Assembly (NCBI RefSeq): GCF_009649815.1
Contig: NZ_WJIC01000001.1
Location: 310,001-374,000 of the forward strand
Source of the DNA: Nocardia sp. SYP-A9097
GTDB taxonomy: Bacteria > Actinomycetota > Actinomycetes > Mycobacteriales > Mycobacteriaceae
Length of the DNA: 64,000 nt
Direction of reading: 5' to 3'
Below are positions 44,991-53,560 of the stretch, piece by piece. The notes beneath the pieces were generated by a model that worked only from the letters and a program-made list of their open reading frames with translations, did no database searches and was not told where the DNA came from. Each line of letters opens with the position of its first letter. Position 1 is the stretch's first letter. The position numbers were made by a program, and so were the translations under genes.

Positions 44991-45491
44991 GTGTCCGACG
45001 CAGTCGACGAGATCTATGCCGCCTGGCAAAAAGTGCGCCCTGACGTGGACGTTTCCCCCATGCACATCGTCGCCCGCATCAACCGCCTGTCCCAACTCCT
45101 GGAACGCGACCTGGCCGAGTTCTTCCGCAGCTACGGCCTCGAGTTCTGGGAGTTCGACGTCCTGGCCACCCTCCGCCGCTCCGGCGGCGACACCGGCCTC
45201 ACCGCCGGCGCCCTCAACAAAGCCGCCATGCGCACCTCGGGAGCCATCACCAACCGCATAGACCGCCTAACCGCCAAAGGTCTGGTAGCCCGAGTCCCCG
45301 ACCCAGTCGACCGCCGAGCCATCCGAGTCCAACTAACCCCCGAAGGCCGCACCCTGGTCGACAAACTCCTCCCCCTCCACATGGCCAACGAACAACGCCT
45401 CCTAGCGGCCCTAACCCCCACCCACCGAGCCGACCTGACCACCCTCCTCCGCCACTTCTCCGAATCCCTCGGCGACACCACCCTCACCTGA
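44991..45491 (+). CDS. MarR-family regulator
   Basis: A 166-residue winged-helix protein. The DNA-binding part includes LTAGALNKAAMRTSGAITNRIDRL and the wing ARVPDPVDRRAIRVQLT in pattern. It probably represses itself and the divergent EamA exporter through the palindromes at 44907 and 44952, responding to a small ligand. The GTG start at 44991 has GAGAGGATT upstream. Codon use shifts to very C-rich third positions in the second half. Confidence 0.88.
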   Translation: MSDAVDEIYAAWQKVRPDVDVSPMHIVARINRLSQLLERDLAEFFRSYGLEFWEFDVLATLRRSGGDTGLTAGALNKAAMRTSGAITNRIDRLTAKGLVARVPDPVDRRAIRVQLTPEGRTLVDKLLPLHMANEQRLLAALTPTHRADLTTLLRHFSESLGDTTLT

Positions 45492-45500
45492 AATACGAAA

Positions 45501-45532
45501 AAGGGCGGTACTCCAGAAGGAGTACCGCCCTT
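45501..45532. terminator. Bidirectional terminator
   Basis: A perfect 14-base stem (45501-45514 with 45519-45532) with a 4-base loop lies between the convergent ends of the MarR gene (45491) and the small HTH gene (45535). The A-run before it serves the minus-strand transcript. Confidence 0.92.
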
Positions 45533-45534
45533 GG

Positions 45535-45792
45535 TCATGTCATCGGGTCATCGCATTCGCACCCGAGCCTGGAATTCCCGGGTGGGCACGGAAGTAATTC
45601 CGCCACTTCGTGTTTCATTACCGAGGCGATGAGAATGAGCTCGTCGAGTCGAAAAGATTCCGGTGCTTCGAGGCGATCGCCGAGTAGCCATTCGGGGAGT
45701 CCGCTCCACTGCGCGAGTTCCCCGAGATTCACCCCCGCCTCGGTCATCGCGCGCTCAATCCTCTTGCCGACACATTTGCCCATCCAGTCCAC
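45535..45792 (-). CDS. Small XRE-like HTH protein
   Basis: About 85 residues. The segment RIERAMTEAGVNLGELAQW with the following helices resembles an XRE helix-turn-helix; the C-terminus has two Cys (LLPCPPG and CECDD). I chose the GTG with GGGAGG upstream; an ATG three codons later and a TTG nine codons earlier are alternatives. It is divergent from a larger XRE protein with 201 bases between. Role unknown. Confidence 0.6.
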   Translation of the reverse strand: MDWMGKCVGKRIERAMTEAGVNLGELAQWSGLPEWLLGDRLEAPESFRLDELILIASVMKHEVAELLPCPPGNSRLGCECDDPMT

Positions 45793-45993
45793 TCGGACCG
45801 CCTCCCACTCGAGCCACAACGGGTGGCACGAGCCCTCATCTATGAAGACACGCCCACCACATCAGTTGCTGTTCGAACATATGTTCTATTATCCAAGATC
45901 AGACGATGGACGGTCAACGATCACCGTCCACACAATCCGTGCGAGGACCCCATATCGAATAGGCTCCATCCCTCCGAAGACAGGTGAGACCCG

Positions 45994-46731
45994 TTGTCCG
46001 GCAACCCATTCGGCGCCTACATTCGCCTACAGCGAAAGGCCGCGGGCCTGACCCGAGAGCAACTGGCCGACCGCATCAACCTGTCGGTCTCCCTGATCGA
46101 AAAAATCGAGTTGGGCACCCGCACGACCACCCTCCCCACCCTGAAAACCCTCTTCGACGGGCTGAACGTTCCACCCCTGCACCGCCGCTACATCCTGAAC
46201 CTGAGCCTCCCGGGCGGCCTGGGCCACAACTCCGACGCAGTCCCCGAACCAACGCTCGCCGACCTCGCAGACCTCGCCAGCCTCCCCCACCCCGCCGGCT
46301 TCTTCCTGGTCCCGACCTTCACCATGGTCGCGGTCAACGACGCTTACCGAACCGCCTTCCCCGGAATAGTGAACGGCACCAACCTCATCGAGTGGCTCCT
46401 ATTGAACCCGTGCGCCCGCGACACCGTCCTGGACTGGCACCGGGAGGCCCACCGCCTCGTCCACGGCCTCCGCGTCCTCACCCCCGACCCCGCCACCAAC
46501 CCCCACATCACCGAAATCATCAACAGATGCCAGGCCATCCCCGAATGGGACCACCTATGGAACACCGACCTCCCGGCCCCCGCCCTCTTCCGCGATCACA
46601 TAACCATCCGAGACCCCTCGAACCACCAAGTGCGCCACCTGAACGCCCGCCTCTACAGCCCCGAGTTCCCCGACCGCCCCTGGTGGCTACACCGCCTGAT
46701 CCCCATCCAGGACGGAGTTACTGAGACCTAG
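45994..46731 (+). CDS. XRE-family regulator with MmyB-like domain
   Basis: A 245-residue protein. The N-terminal HTH (residues 5-60, GAYIRLQRKAAGLTREQLA) is followed by a PAS-like ligand domain in the style of MmyB regulators, with FLVPTFTMVAVNDAYRTAFP and RDTVLDWHREA. Such proteins often control neighbouring oxidoreductases, but none is adjacent here. The start is a TTG with AGGTGAG upstream. It ends eight bases from the convergent SUKH-like gene. Confidence 0.82.
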   Translation: MSGNPFGAYIRLQRKAAGLTREQLADRINLSVSLIEKIELGTRTTTLPTLKTLFDGLNVPPLHRRYILNLSLPGGLGHNSDAVPEPTLADLADLASLPHPAGFFLVPTFTMVAVNDAYRTAFPGIVNGTNLIEWLLLNPCARDTVLDWHREAHRLVHGLRVLTPDPATNPHITEIINRCQAIPEWDHLWNTDLPAPALFRDHITIRDPSNHQVRHLNARLYSPEFPDRPWWLHRLIPIQDGVTET

Positions 46732-46739
46732 TTCCAGTT

Positions 46740-47600
46740 CTATCCGTTCCTCTTCTGCAATCGAATATCCCGAAGATGCGACAACCGCGCACACTCGATC
46801 GCATGCGGATCATGGCCGAGAGCAGAATCGTCCACCTGATACGGCGGTGACCACCATCCAGGAACGTAGCCGTCGGGGAATGTCTCGTACACCTGGCAAC
46901 TGGAACACCACTCCCACAGTCTCCCCTGCCCCGAGAACTCCACACCCCTCAGAACCATCGCGGTATCCTCATCCAACGCGTACCACCTGCGCAGGGTCTT
47001 GGATTCGCAGACGGGGCAAGCACTTTCGACCTCAGCGCCCGACCAGTCGCGATTGAACACCTCACGCCACTCTGCGTACAACTCGCTGGGCACGGGCCGC
47101 CATTCGGATATCTCCACGACCTCATCGATCATCAGGCCGCCCACCACCTCATCGGTGATCGCCGAGAACCACTCGGTCACCGAGCCCCAGCGCCGCTCGA
47201 GCTTGTAATCACCATGCAACAGCCATACCGGCGGAGTCGGTTCCGCCACTTGCGATCCATCGATAATCGAGAACACCTCGTTCTCGTGCATCACCATGAC
47301 CAACATGTGCGGCGGATCAGCCAATTGTTCTGCCTGCCCAGGCAATTCCCCCACAAGCTCCAATGCCAGACGCTTGTCCCGCGGCCGAACACCCCCTGGT
47401 CCGATCGCCCCCGCCACCGCGTACGGCCCAGCCTCGATCCCGATCAGCGAGAACAACGCGCGCACAGCCGCAGGAACCGCCGGAACTCCCTGCTCAGCAG
47501 CCATCGCATCGATGTCCTCGTCGTAAGCCCCGGCTATCCGGTCCAGATCGACACCGGCACGCACGACAGCCTGAAAAATCTCCCGAACCTTCGCGTCCAT
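46740..47600 (-). CDS. SUKH-like immunity protein with Cys-rich C-terminal domain
   Basis: A 286-residue protein. The N-terminal half has SMI1/KNR4 (SUKH) features: an initial helix with IDAMAAEQGVP, then VMHENEVFSIIDG and a tryptophan-rich end. The second half has paired Cys motifs, CPVC and CSSC, that could bind a metal, and GWWSPPYQV. SUKH proteins neutralise secreted or contact-delivered toxins. It lies downstream, on the same strand, of a pretoxin-like gene and a small conserved gene. The start ATG follows AGAAGGTGG. Which toxin it binds is unknown. The family call is by pattern only. Confidence 0.6.
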   Translation of the reverse strand: MDAKVREIFQAVVRAGVDLDRIAGAYDEDIDAMAAEQGVPAVPAAVRALFSLIGIEAGPYAVAGAIGPGGVRPRDKRLALELVGELPGQAEQLADPPHMLVMVMHENEVFSIIDGSQVAEPTPPVWLLHGDYKLERRWGSVTEWFSAITDEVVGGLMIDEVVEISEWRPVPSELYAEWREVFNRDWSGAEVESACPVCESKTLRRWYALDEDTAMVLRGVEFSGQGRLWEWCSSCQVYETFPDGYVPGWWSPPYQVDDSALGHDPHAIECARLSHLRDIRLQKRNG

Positions 47601-47769
47601 TCCACCTTCTCGCCAGCGCACCCCACCACCATCGCTCAGCAAGGTACCGAGCGACAACATCTTCGGCCGCAATTTTCGGCGACTACGACTGGGGCACCCG
47701 AGCCCCCTCGATGGCGGACGCCTTCAATCAGAAGAGCACCTCTGACTGCCCTTTGGAATCGACCACTCC

Positions 47770-48126
47770 TCAATGGGCTTTACGCAGCATTCGAGCCATC
47801 CATAGCTTTCGCCTCAGACGCCAATATTGTCGCCACCAATACCTCCGGTGCAACCAGCACTGCAACCGACTCGGAGCAGGAAGGGGACTTGGCATCTGCC
47901 GACCTTCTCGCCAAAAGGCATGTCCATACATGATGTCCATCGCCCAGTACTCTTCAGATTGATGGTAGATCATATCTTCGCCGAATATATCCAATCCGGC
48001 GAATCTTTCATTTATCCTCGCAATAGCCTCATAATTGCTTATTCCGAAGAGTTCAGACATTTTCGAAGCGATATCAAGGAGAAACTTCTCAGCAGGAATA
48101 TCGCACCGAACCGCAAACCTACCCAC
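47770..48126 (-). CDS. Small conserved protein, possible immunity factor
   Basis: About 118 residues. The N-terminal 75 residues (LLDIASKMSELFGISNYEAIARIN, then GEDMIYHQSEEYWAMDIMYG by position) resemble a widespread small actinobacterial family of unknown function. The C-terminus is very Trp/Arg-rich. The GTG at 48126 has GGAGAGG upstream; an ATG at 48153 is possible. Codons are noticeably AT-richer than in the neighbours. It starts 60 bases past a pretoxin-like gene, the usual place for an immunity gene, which is the only evidence for that role. Confidence 0.5.
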   Translation of the reverse strand: MGRFAVRCDIPAEKFLLDIASKMSELFGISNYEAIARINERFAGLDIFGEDMIYHQSEEYWAMDIMYGHAFWREGRQMPSPLPAPSRLQCWLHRRYWWRQYWRLRRKLWMARMLRKAH

Positions 48127-48185
48127 AGTTGGCCTCTCCACACCACAGTGCATCCACACAGAAGCCAGGAAGGACCTCCGCTGGC

Positions 48186-49619
48186 TCAGTCTTTGAAATT
48201 TGGGCGTACATGAGCTTCCTCGATACTGGTTGCCTTCAGCCAGAAGGCCGCTGCGATCGCATCGTTGGCACCGGTGAGGGCCGCAGCCAGACGGGTACCG
48301 GTCATCAGTTCGGCGGCGCCGACACGCAGGACTCTGGCTCCGCTGGTTACGGCGCCGACGCCGGGGATGAACATTGAGGCGTTGAGGCCGAATTCTGCTG
48401 CGGCCCAGGCGACTGCGCCCGCGGAGTGGTTGCCCTTGCCGTGGGCGGCTTCCCACAGCACTACCGCCGGTTCGACGAACATGCCGTAGAGGTCGTCGCC
48501 CAGGCTGGTCATCTTCGGGCGGGGTGGGGGCGGGGGTGCGTTACGCGCGGAAGATCCTGGTGAGGACAGGTATTGGGTCTTGGCGAGTTGATCCTTGGCG
48601 TACTTCTCGATCTCGGGATCTCCATAGGGGTTGATCCCGATTTCTCGGAGGCGGGTCAGGGCCTGGGCTTGCTGGGACTTCTCGTCCGCATCCTCGGGGT
48701 TATGGAACGCCCACTGCAGGTCGTAGTTCTGTTCCTCGATGGTGTAATTCGCCTGGGACAGCCGTTCGAGCGCCTGCTGGTATGGGGTCGGCCCGATGGA
48801 CACGGTCTGGACCGGACCGAGCCGGACCAGGGCCAGGTCGGCGGCCAACTGTTCAGCGGGGTAGTTGAATCCGTAGCCGTCCAGACCGACCCGGAACTTG
48901 TTCGTTGGTCCGGTGATCGACTTGGGCAAGCCGGGAACGGGTACGACTGTTGTGCAGGTCACGGTGACCGGTGGGGCCACCGGGGGTGGTTCCTTGTAAC
49001 CGGGGACTGCCAACTCCGTCAGCGTCTTCGGAGTCGAGGCAGCCGCCGGATCCGGCGCCGGAGCAATCATCTGCTGGGCCAGCTGATCAACCACGGACGG
49101 CTTGGCCGGTTCCTTGTACCCCGGTACCGCCAACTCCGCCAATGTCTTCGGGGACTCCGGCTGCGGAGCGGGATTGACGTACATCTGATCGAGCACATTC
49201 GGCAGACCGCTGGCAGGGGCCGGTGCTGCGGGGTTGACCGGTGCGGGCTGTTGTCCCGGTGCGGGTTTCGACGATGCGGAGGCGTCCGCGGCACCCGGGT
49301 TCGGCAGGCCGGGGACCGTCTGACCGGTCTCCCAGTCCTTGTGGGTGGGGAACGGCGAAACCGGTTCCGGCCCGATTGGTTCCGGCTTCACGGAAATCTG
49401 CTGGGCGACTGGGACACCCGGTGCATCAAGGGCCAGATCGGATCCAGCCTGAATTCGTGCGATCTGCCGGACGGCGGACACACCGTCCCTGACCGAGCGA
49501 CTGCCGACGGTGCCGCCACCCGGCGTGACGCCGGTCGCGGGAATGGCGCTCGCGAGCCAGTTGCCGTGCTGGGTGATCCCGGAAGGCGGACCTGCGGTCT
49601 TGGTCGCGATGTTCGACAT
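48186..49619 (-). CDS. Pro-rich pretoxin-like protein without a recognised toxin domain
   Basis: A 477-residue protein. Residues 1-230 are Pro/Ala-rich and contain two copies of PKTL(A/T)ELAVPGYKEP about 40 residues apart. A middle domain (about 230-360) has TCTTVVPVPG and many Gln/Tyr. A Gly/Ala-rich hydrophobic region near the C-terminus (LYGMFVEPAVVLWEAAHG, then FIPGVGAVTSGARVLRVGAAE) resembles the pretoxin segment that precedes toxin domains in polymorphic toxins. It ends about 35 residues later, with no catalytic domain I can recognise. It lies between the phage tail operon terminator and two immunity-like genes. It could be a toxin that lost its tip, a structural protein or a lysis factor. 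Confidence 0.55.
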   Translation of the reverse strand: MSNIATKTAGPPSGITQHGNWLASAIPATGVTPGGGTVGSRSVRDGVSAVRQIARIQAGSDLALDAPGVPVAQQISVKPEPIGPEPVSPFPTHKDWETGQTVPGLPNPGAADASASSKPAPGQQPAPVNPAAPAPASGLPNVLDQMYVNPAPQPESPKTLAELAVPGYKEPAKPSVVDQLAQQMIAPAPDPAAASTPKTLTELAVPGYKEPPPVAPPVTVTCTTVVPVPGLPKSITGPTNKFRVGLDGYGFNYPAEQLAADLALVRLGPVQTVSIGPTPYQQALERLSQANYTIEEQNYDLQWAFHNPEDADEKSQQAQALTRLREIGINPYGDPEIEKYAKDQLAKTQYLSSPGSSARNAPPPPPRPKMTSLGDDLYGMFVEPAVVLWEAAHGKGNHSAGAVAWAAAEFGLNASMFIPGVGAVTSGARVLRVGAAELMTGTRLAAALTGANDAIAAAFWLKATSIEEAHVRPNFKD

Positions 49620-49656
49620 GGAAACTGGTCCGCCTTTCGGATTCGGGCATGAAAAA

Positions 49657-49681
49657 TCCCCATCCCAGAGGGGAATGGGGA
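49657..49681 (-). terminator. Terminator at the end of the tail operon
   Basis: TCCCCATCCC (49657-49666) pairs with GGGAATGGGGA (49671-49681) with one bulge and a 4-base loop. The A-run at 49652-49656 gives a T-run on the minus strand. It follows the 61-residue gene and ends the long tail transcript. Confidence 0.85.
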
Positions 49682-49700
49682 GCGGTTGCGGCGCTGGGGT

Positions 49701-49886
49701 TTACGTCTGTTTCGTTTTGAAACTCTTGACCATCCGTCGGCTCGCACTCAGTCGTTCGAGTCGCCGGAAGGTGTCCTGCTGCGGCAGATTGTTGAGGTTG
49801 TAGGTGTTCGAGCCATCGCGGGTGGTTTTGGAAGCTGTTGCGGCGCTGAAGCTTCCAGGCGTCCAGGCCGGGACCGGATTCGACAT
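49701..49886 (-). CDS. Small protein at tail operon end
   Basis: A 61-residue protein that is Ser/Thr/Asn-rich at first and basic at the end (RRLERLSASRRMVKSFKTKQ). There is no recognised domain and no membrane segment, so it is not an obvious holin. The ribosome site AGGAGG is among the best in the region, so it is certainly meant to be translated. It starts eight bases past the amidase gene. Confidence 0.7.
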   Translation of the reverse strand: MSNPVPAWTPGSFSAATASKTTRDGSNTYNLNNLPQQDTFRRLERLSASRRMVKSFKTKQT

Positions 49887-49894
49887 GGAACCTC

Positions 49895-50653
49895 CTACTT
49901 CTCGAGCTTCTCCAGGCGGGTGAGAACTTCGGCGAGGGCGTCGACGACAGTGCGGTTGCCGAGCTGGGACCAGCCCGCGAAATCTCCGGTGTCGCGCTGG
50001 CCCTGGCCGCACAGCTGTTCGCGAATGTCTTTGACATCGCTGCTGATCGGGCCGCAGAAGGCGGTGATGAAGTCTTGGATGCGGGTTACTTCGGCGGCGC
50101 TCATGGGGGCGTCCTCTCCATCAATGAATGCCTGGACATCGCGGCGGAAGGCGTCCATGTCGATGCCGGCGGGGTCGATTTTTCCTTCGGAGCTGTACTC
50201 GCGGTGGGCTACGCAATCGTCGGCATTGCGGCCGATGCGGCGCAGGATGGCAGCGCAGCCGCGTTTGTAGGCGTCCGATTGCACTGGGGTCCAGTCGGTT
50301 CCATCGCCACGGGAGACCGCCTCGATACCGATGACGTAGTAGTTGGCGTTATTGGTGGGCCAGCCGGGCCAGGAACCTCGGCCGGCGTGCCAGCACACTC
50401 CCGCCGCGATGACTCGGAAGGTACCGTCGCGTTCCAGAACCAGTTGGGCCAGTGGGCCTTCCAGGTCGGGGCGGCCGTATTGGACGATGCGCCAGTCGTC
50501 GGTGGTGCCGCCTGCGGTGTGGTGGCAGAGCACGCCGCGGAGGTCGGCGAAATCGCCGTGGCCGCGGTCGCGCCAGCCTTCTTGTTCGATGACTTTCAGG
50601 CCCGCGTCACGCAGGACGTCAGCGAGCCAGATCGGATCTCCTGTCCAGGACAT
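49895..50653 (-). CDS. Phage N-acetylmuramoyl-L-alanine amidase (endolysin)
   Basis: A 252-residue Amidase_2/PGRP-fold enzyme. Zinc-site residues appear in VLCHHTAGG and CVAHREYSSEGKIDP, with WHAGRGSW between, as in actinophage lysin A proteins. It cuts the amide bond between MurNAc and the stem peptide. The C-terminal 60 residues are helical and could be a spacer or wall-binding segment. It has no signal peptide, so a holin or another route would be needed for release; I see no holin gene next to it. It lies at the end of the tail module. Confidence 0.9.
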   Translation of the reverse strand: MSWTGDPIWLADVLRDAGLKVIEQEGWRDRGHGDFADLRGVLCHHTAGGTTDDWRIVQYGRPDLEGPLAQLVLERDGTFRVIAAGVCWHAGRGSWPGWPTNNANYYVIGIEAVSRGDGTDWTPVQSDAYKRGCAAILRRIGRNADDCVAHREYSSEGKIDPAGIDMDAFRRDVQAFIDGEDAPMSAAEVTRIQDFITAFCGPISSDVKDIREQLCGQGQRDTGDFAGWSQLGNRTVVDALAEVLTRLEKLEK

Positions 50654-50680
50654 GGGTTTTCGCCTTTCTGATGATGTCGG

Positions 50681-51115
50681 CTAGGTGATCCGTAGTGAGC
50701 TGCCCGCGACCTGGATGGTGCTCGCCCATGCGGCAAGGCCCGCATTGCACACGGCTTGAACCGTCACGATGTCGCCGTCGACGAGTGAGGTCGTGGCGGT
50801 GGCGATGAGGGTTCCGGAAGCGCCGGTCGCGGATCCGGGCGCGCCGACGGCAACGTTGTTCACCATGATCTTGGCCTGCTGGATCAGGGAGCCGCTGTTG
50901 CCACCGGAGAAGACCAAAGTCGCGGTGATGGTGGCAGCGAGCTTGGCGCCCTGGTTCCGCAACCCATTGCCGGACAGCGTGGATCCGGGGTAGCCGGCGG
51001 TATCGGCAGTCCACCCGGTGACATCGGCGTAGCTCAGCGGAATCGGCAGGGTTCCGCTCTTGTTCATGCTCGACGGCAGAAAGCTGTCACCGCCGGTGAC
51101 CACGATCACCGGCAT
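50681..51115 (-). CDS. Phage tail-associated beta-rich protein
   Basis: A 144-residue protein rich in Gly, Ser, Thr and Ala, with alternating hydrophobic residues that suggest a beta sandwich (ATITATLVFSGGNSGS, TTSLVDGDIVTVQAV). It has no signal peptide. The ATG overlaps the stop of the fibre-like gene upstream (ATGA), so it is probably part of the same host-binding apparatus. No specific family is recognised. Confidence 0.65.
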   Translation of the reverse strand: MPVIVVTGGDSFLPSSMNKSGTLPIPLSYADVTGWTADTAGYPGSTLSGNGLRNQGAKLAATITATLVFSGGNSGSLIQQAKIMVNNVAVGAPGSATGASGTLIATATTSLVDGDIVTVQAVCNAGLAAWASTIQVAGSSLRIT

Positions 51116-52404
51116 CAGGAAGTCACCGCCTTCAGGCTGACCTGCAATCCCTTGCCCGGCGCAGTGTCGAGGGTGGTGATGAATACGGTAAGACGGTCAC
51201 CGGCGCTGAGCGGATACGGCCCACCAGCCGTCACCAAGGTATCCAGGATCTGGTTGGCGGGAGTGATCGTCGCCGACGTGTTCGCGATCGTGGTGCCGTT
51301 CTTGCGCAGTTCCACCACCAGGTTGGCGGTGCCGGCGGTTTCGCAGCGGAAGGTGATCGCACTGATCGAGATATTGCGCTCGATCCGTAGCCCTTCCGGC
51401 ATCACATTGCCCGCGCCGGCGACGCGAGTCCCAGTGTGCGACTTGAACGCGATGTCGTACACCTGCCCGGCGGCAGTAGGCGTACGTGCATCGGACAGTC
51501 GGCTGTCGCTGGTAGCGACGGCGGATAGGTTGGTGCGCAACGTATTCGCGTCGGCGACGGCCAGTACCGTGCGCCCAAACCCCGAGGCGTCCGTGATCTG
51601 ACTCATGGTATGGGTGTGCGCGACCGGCGTGCGCGCGTCGGACAGCCGCGGATCGTCACCTGCGGCCGCTGTGCCGGAGGCGGTTCCGGTGATGGGTGCG
51701 AAGGTGGCCGGCTTATTGGTGATCCCGGCCCAGTCGGTCGTTCCCGCAGGTCCGCGCACCACGATGCCCTGTCCGTTGGGTGTCCAGCCGCCGACCGTGT
51801 GATACACGTACAGCAGTCCGTCGGCCTTCACCAGGTACTGTGCGCCGTCCTTCGGCGCGGCGGGCAGCGTCGCGTAAGTGGCGACCTGGCCGTCGAACTG
51901 GATTCCGCTGCCGCGCTCGCCACGTACCACGGCGTTGCCGGAGCTGGCGGGCACCGGTGAGACCAGGGTGAGGTCGACCAGTCCGGTGGAGCCGACATCG
52001 GGATTGGCCGAGTCCGTGCCCGGAATATATTCGGCCACAGTGAAACTGAAGGGATCGAGCGCGATGGGTTCGCCTTCGTAGTTCAGCTCGAACGATACCC
52101 GCCAGGTCCAATTGCCAGGATTGGTGTCGGCACTGGGAGCGACGAGGCGAATGCCGCGCTTACCGCGCCAGGTGAGGTAGCCGAACTCGTCCAGCTCGCA
52201 TACATAGTGGTTGGGCAACTGGACGTAGGTGGCGGGTGCGGGCTGACCACCCGCGACCAGCACCTTCGGTGCGTCGGCGGTGAAGGTGAGCGTGCCTGCC
52301 AAAGGCGGGAATTCGGGCAGGTCGCCGATGTCGGGGCCGTCGGCGACATTGGCGAGGAACCGCCCGACGACCTTTCCGTACTTCAGCGGGGGCAGATCGG
52401 CCAT
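51115..52404 (-). CDS. Phage tail fibre-like protein
   Basis: A 429-residue protein. The N-terminal domain resembles actinophage minor tail subunits (FGYLTWRGKRGIRLVAP). The middle has two copies of the fibre motif DxRLSDARTP, one followed by AHTHTMSQITD, a pattern often found in fibre shafts. The C-terminal 110 residues form a beta-rich tip. It probably binds the cell surface. It is translationally coupled to the next small gene. Confidence 0.78.
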   Translation of the reverse strand: MADLPPLKYGKVVGRFLANVADGPDIGDLPEFPPLAGTLTFTADAPKVLVAGGQPAPATYVQLPNHYVCELDEFGYLTWRGKRGIRLVAPSADTNPGNWTWRVSFELNYEGEPIALDPFSFTVAEYIPGTDSANPDVGSTGLVDLTLVSPVPASSGNAVVRGERGSGIQFDGQVATYATLPAAPKDGAQYLVKADGLLYVYHTVGGWTPNGQGIVVRGPAGTTDWAGITNKPATFAPITGTASGTAAAGDDPRLSDARTPVAHTHTMSQITDASGFGRTVLAVADANTLRTNLSAVATSDSRLSDARTPTAAGQVYDIAFKSHTGTRVAGAGNVMPEGLRIERNISISAITFRCETAGTANLVVELRKNGTTIANTSATITPANQILDTLVTAGGPYPLSAGDRLTVFITTLDTAPGKGLQVSLKAVTS

Positions 52405-52497
52405 GAATGGATGCCTTTCGAACAGCGGGCAGCCGGAAGCGGCATACCTGAGAGGGGTGTGGCTCCGAAAGAGCCTGGGAGACAGACGTGCCCGGGA

Positions 52498-53544
52498 TTA
52501 CACGGGATCGGCGTAGACGATTACCTGCGCATCATTCGGCTTGACGAAATACCGTTCGGAGCCGAAGGCGCGGCGCGCGACGACGTACAGCGTGATGGTC
52601 TGATTGGCGGGCACGACACCGAAGGTGGAGTTCGGTGTCGCGACATACTGGTACCACGGGGTGATCCAGACGCTCGTGAAGTTCGGGCAGCTGGTGCCGG
52701 CCCCGAAGCCGATGAGATCCCCGTCGGGGCCGCCGATCCGGATTTCGACATTGCAGCGGGATCGGTAGCGCGGTCCCTCGGTGCCGATATTGATCCAGCC
52801 TTCGACGAGGGGCCGCCAATTCATGGATTGGCTGGGAATCGTGATGGTGGCCAGCACTTTCGAGTCCTCGTTGAGCCCGGTGCCGCCGGTGAACTGACCC
52901 TGGCCGATGGCCCACGGACCGCCGAGGCGCGGGCTGGGGATGGGCACGAATTTCTGGAGTGCCGCGTTCCAAGAAAGCACGACATCCTGTCCGAGCTGAT
53001 GGGTGTTGTCCACCAGGACATCGTCCGAATCCTGAATGCGCCCGGCGGCCCCCGCGTCACCGGTGTCACCGGTATCGCCTCGCGGAAAGGTGATTTCGAG
53101 ACTCTGGTTCGGCGCGGTGCCGATGATCCGAGCGCTCGCGGCGGAGCCGGTCGGACCAGCCACAGCGGATCCGCTGAGCCGGTTGGCTTTTCCGCGCGCA
53201 CCCGCCTTGCCGAAGGCATTGGCGAAAGCGACGAGTTCGAGCCCGGTCCAGTAGTAGACCGCGTTCTCGGCGACCACTCGCCACGCCTTGCGCGCGTCGG
53301 AGGTGGTGAGGTTGAGCGCTTGCAGCGCAGCCGCATCGGCGACATCGCCCTGCCAGTCCCACGGCCAGGCCGGGTCTCCCACGGGTCCGGCGTCACCGGC
53401 CGGTCCCTGGCGTAGTTCGATCAATGCTTCCCGGTCGACGTGTTCGACCGGGTTCACGGTGTGCGGCAACCCGATCGAGTCGGCGATACCGCGCATGGTG
53501 ATCATGACATCGTCGTCGAAGACGGTAGTGGGTTCGTTGGTCAC
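52498..53544 (-). CDS. Phage tail appendage protein, paralogue 3
   Basis: A 348-residue protein. The N-terminal part carries short collagen-like stretches (GPAGDAGPVGDPAWPWDWQG, GDTGDTGDAG by position). A domain with AWRVVAENAVYYWTG follows, and the C-terminal beta-sandwich shares GPW, WRPLVEGW, FGVVPANQ and VIVYADPV with the two genes upstream. The start is a GTG. It is one of three tandem paralogues, probably trimeric tail-tip appendages for host recognition. Confidence 0.78.
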   Translation of the reverse strand: MTNEPTTVFDDDVMITMRGIADSIGLPHTVNPVEHVDREALIELRQGPAGDAGPVGDPAWPWDWQGDVADAAALQALNLTTSDARKAWRVVAENAVYYWTGLELVAFANAFGKAGARGKANRLSGSAVAGPTGSAASARIIGTAPNQSLEITFPRGDTGDTGDAGAAGRIQDSDDVLVDNTHQLGQDVVLSWNAALQKFVPIPSPRLGGPWAIGQGQFTGGTGLNEDSKVLATITIPSQSMNWRPLVEGWINIGTEGPRYRSRCNVEIRIGGPDGDLIGFGAGTSCPNFTSVWITPWYQYVATPNSTFGVVPANQTITLYVVARRAFGSERYFVKPNDAQVIVYADPV

Positions 53545-53560
53545 AGCTGTTGCTCCAAAC

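Noticed and set aside
45820..48200. Prophage attachment site or tRNA at the left border
   Set aside because: I found no tRNA gene, integrase or matching direct repeat; the true border cannot be set from this window.
49701..50653. Holin beside the amidase
   Set aside because: The small adjacent protein is polar and basic with no membrane segment, so it does not fit a holin.
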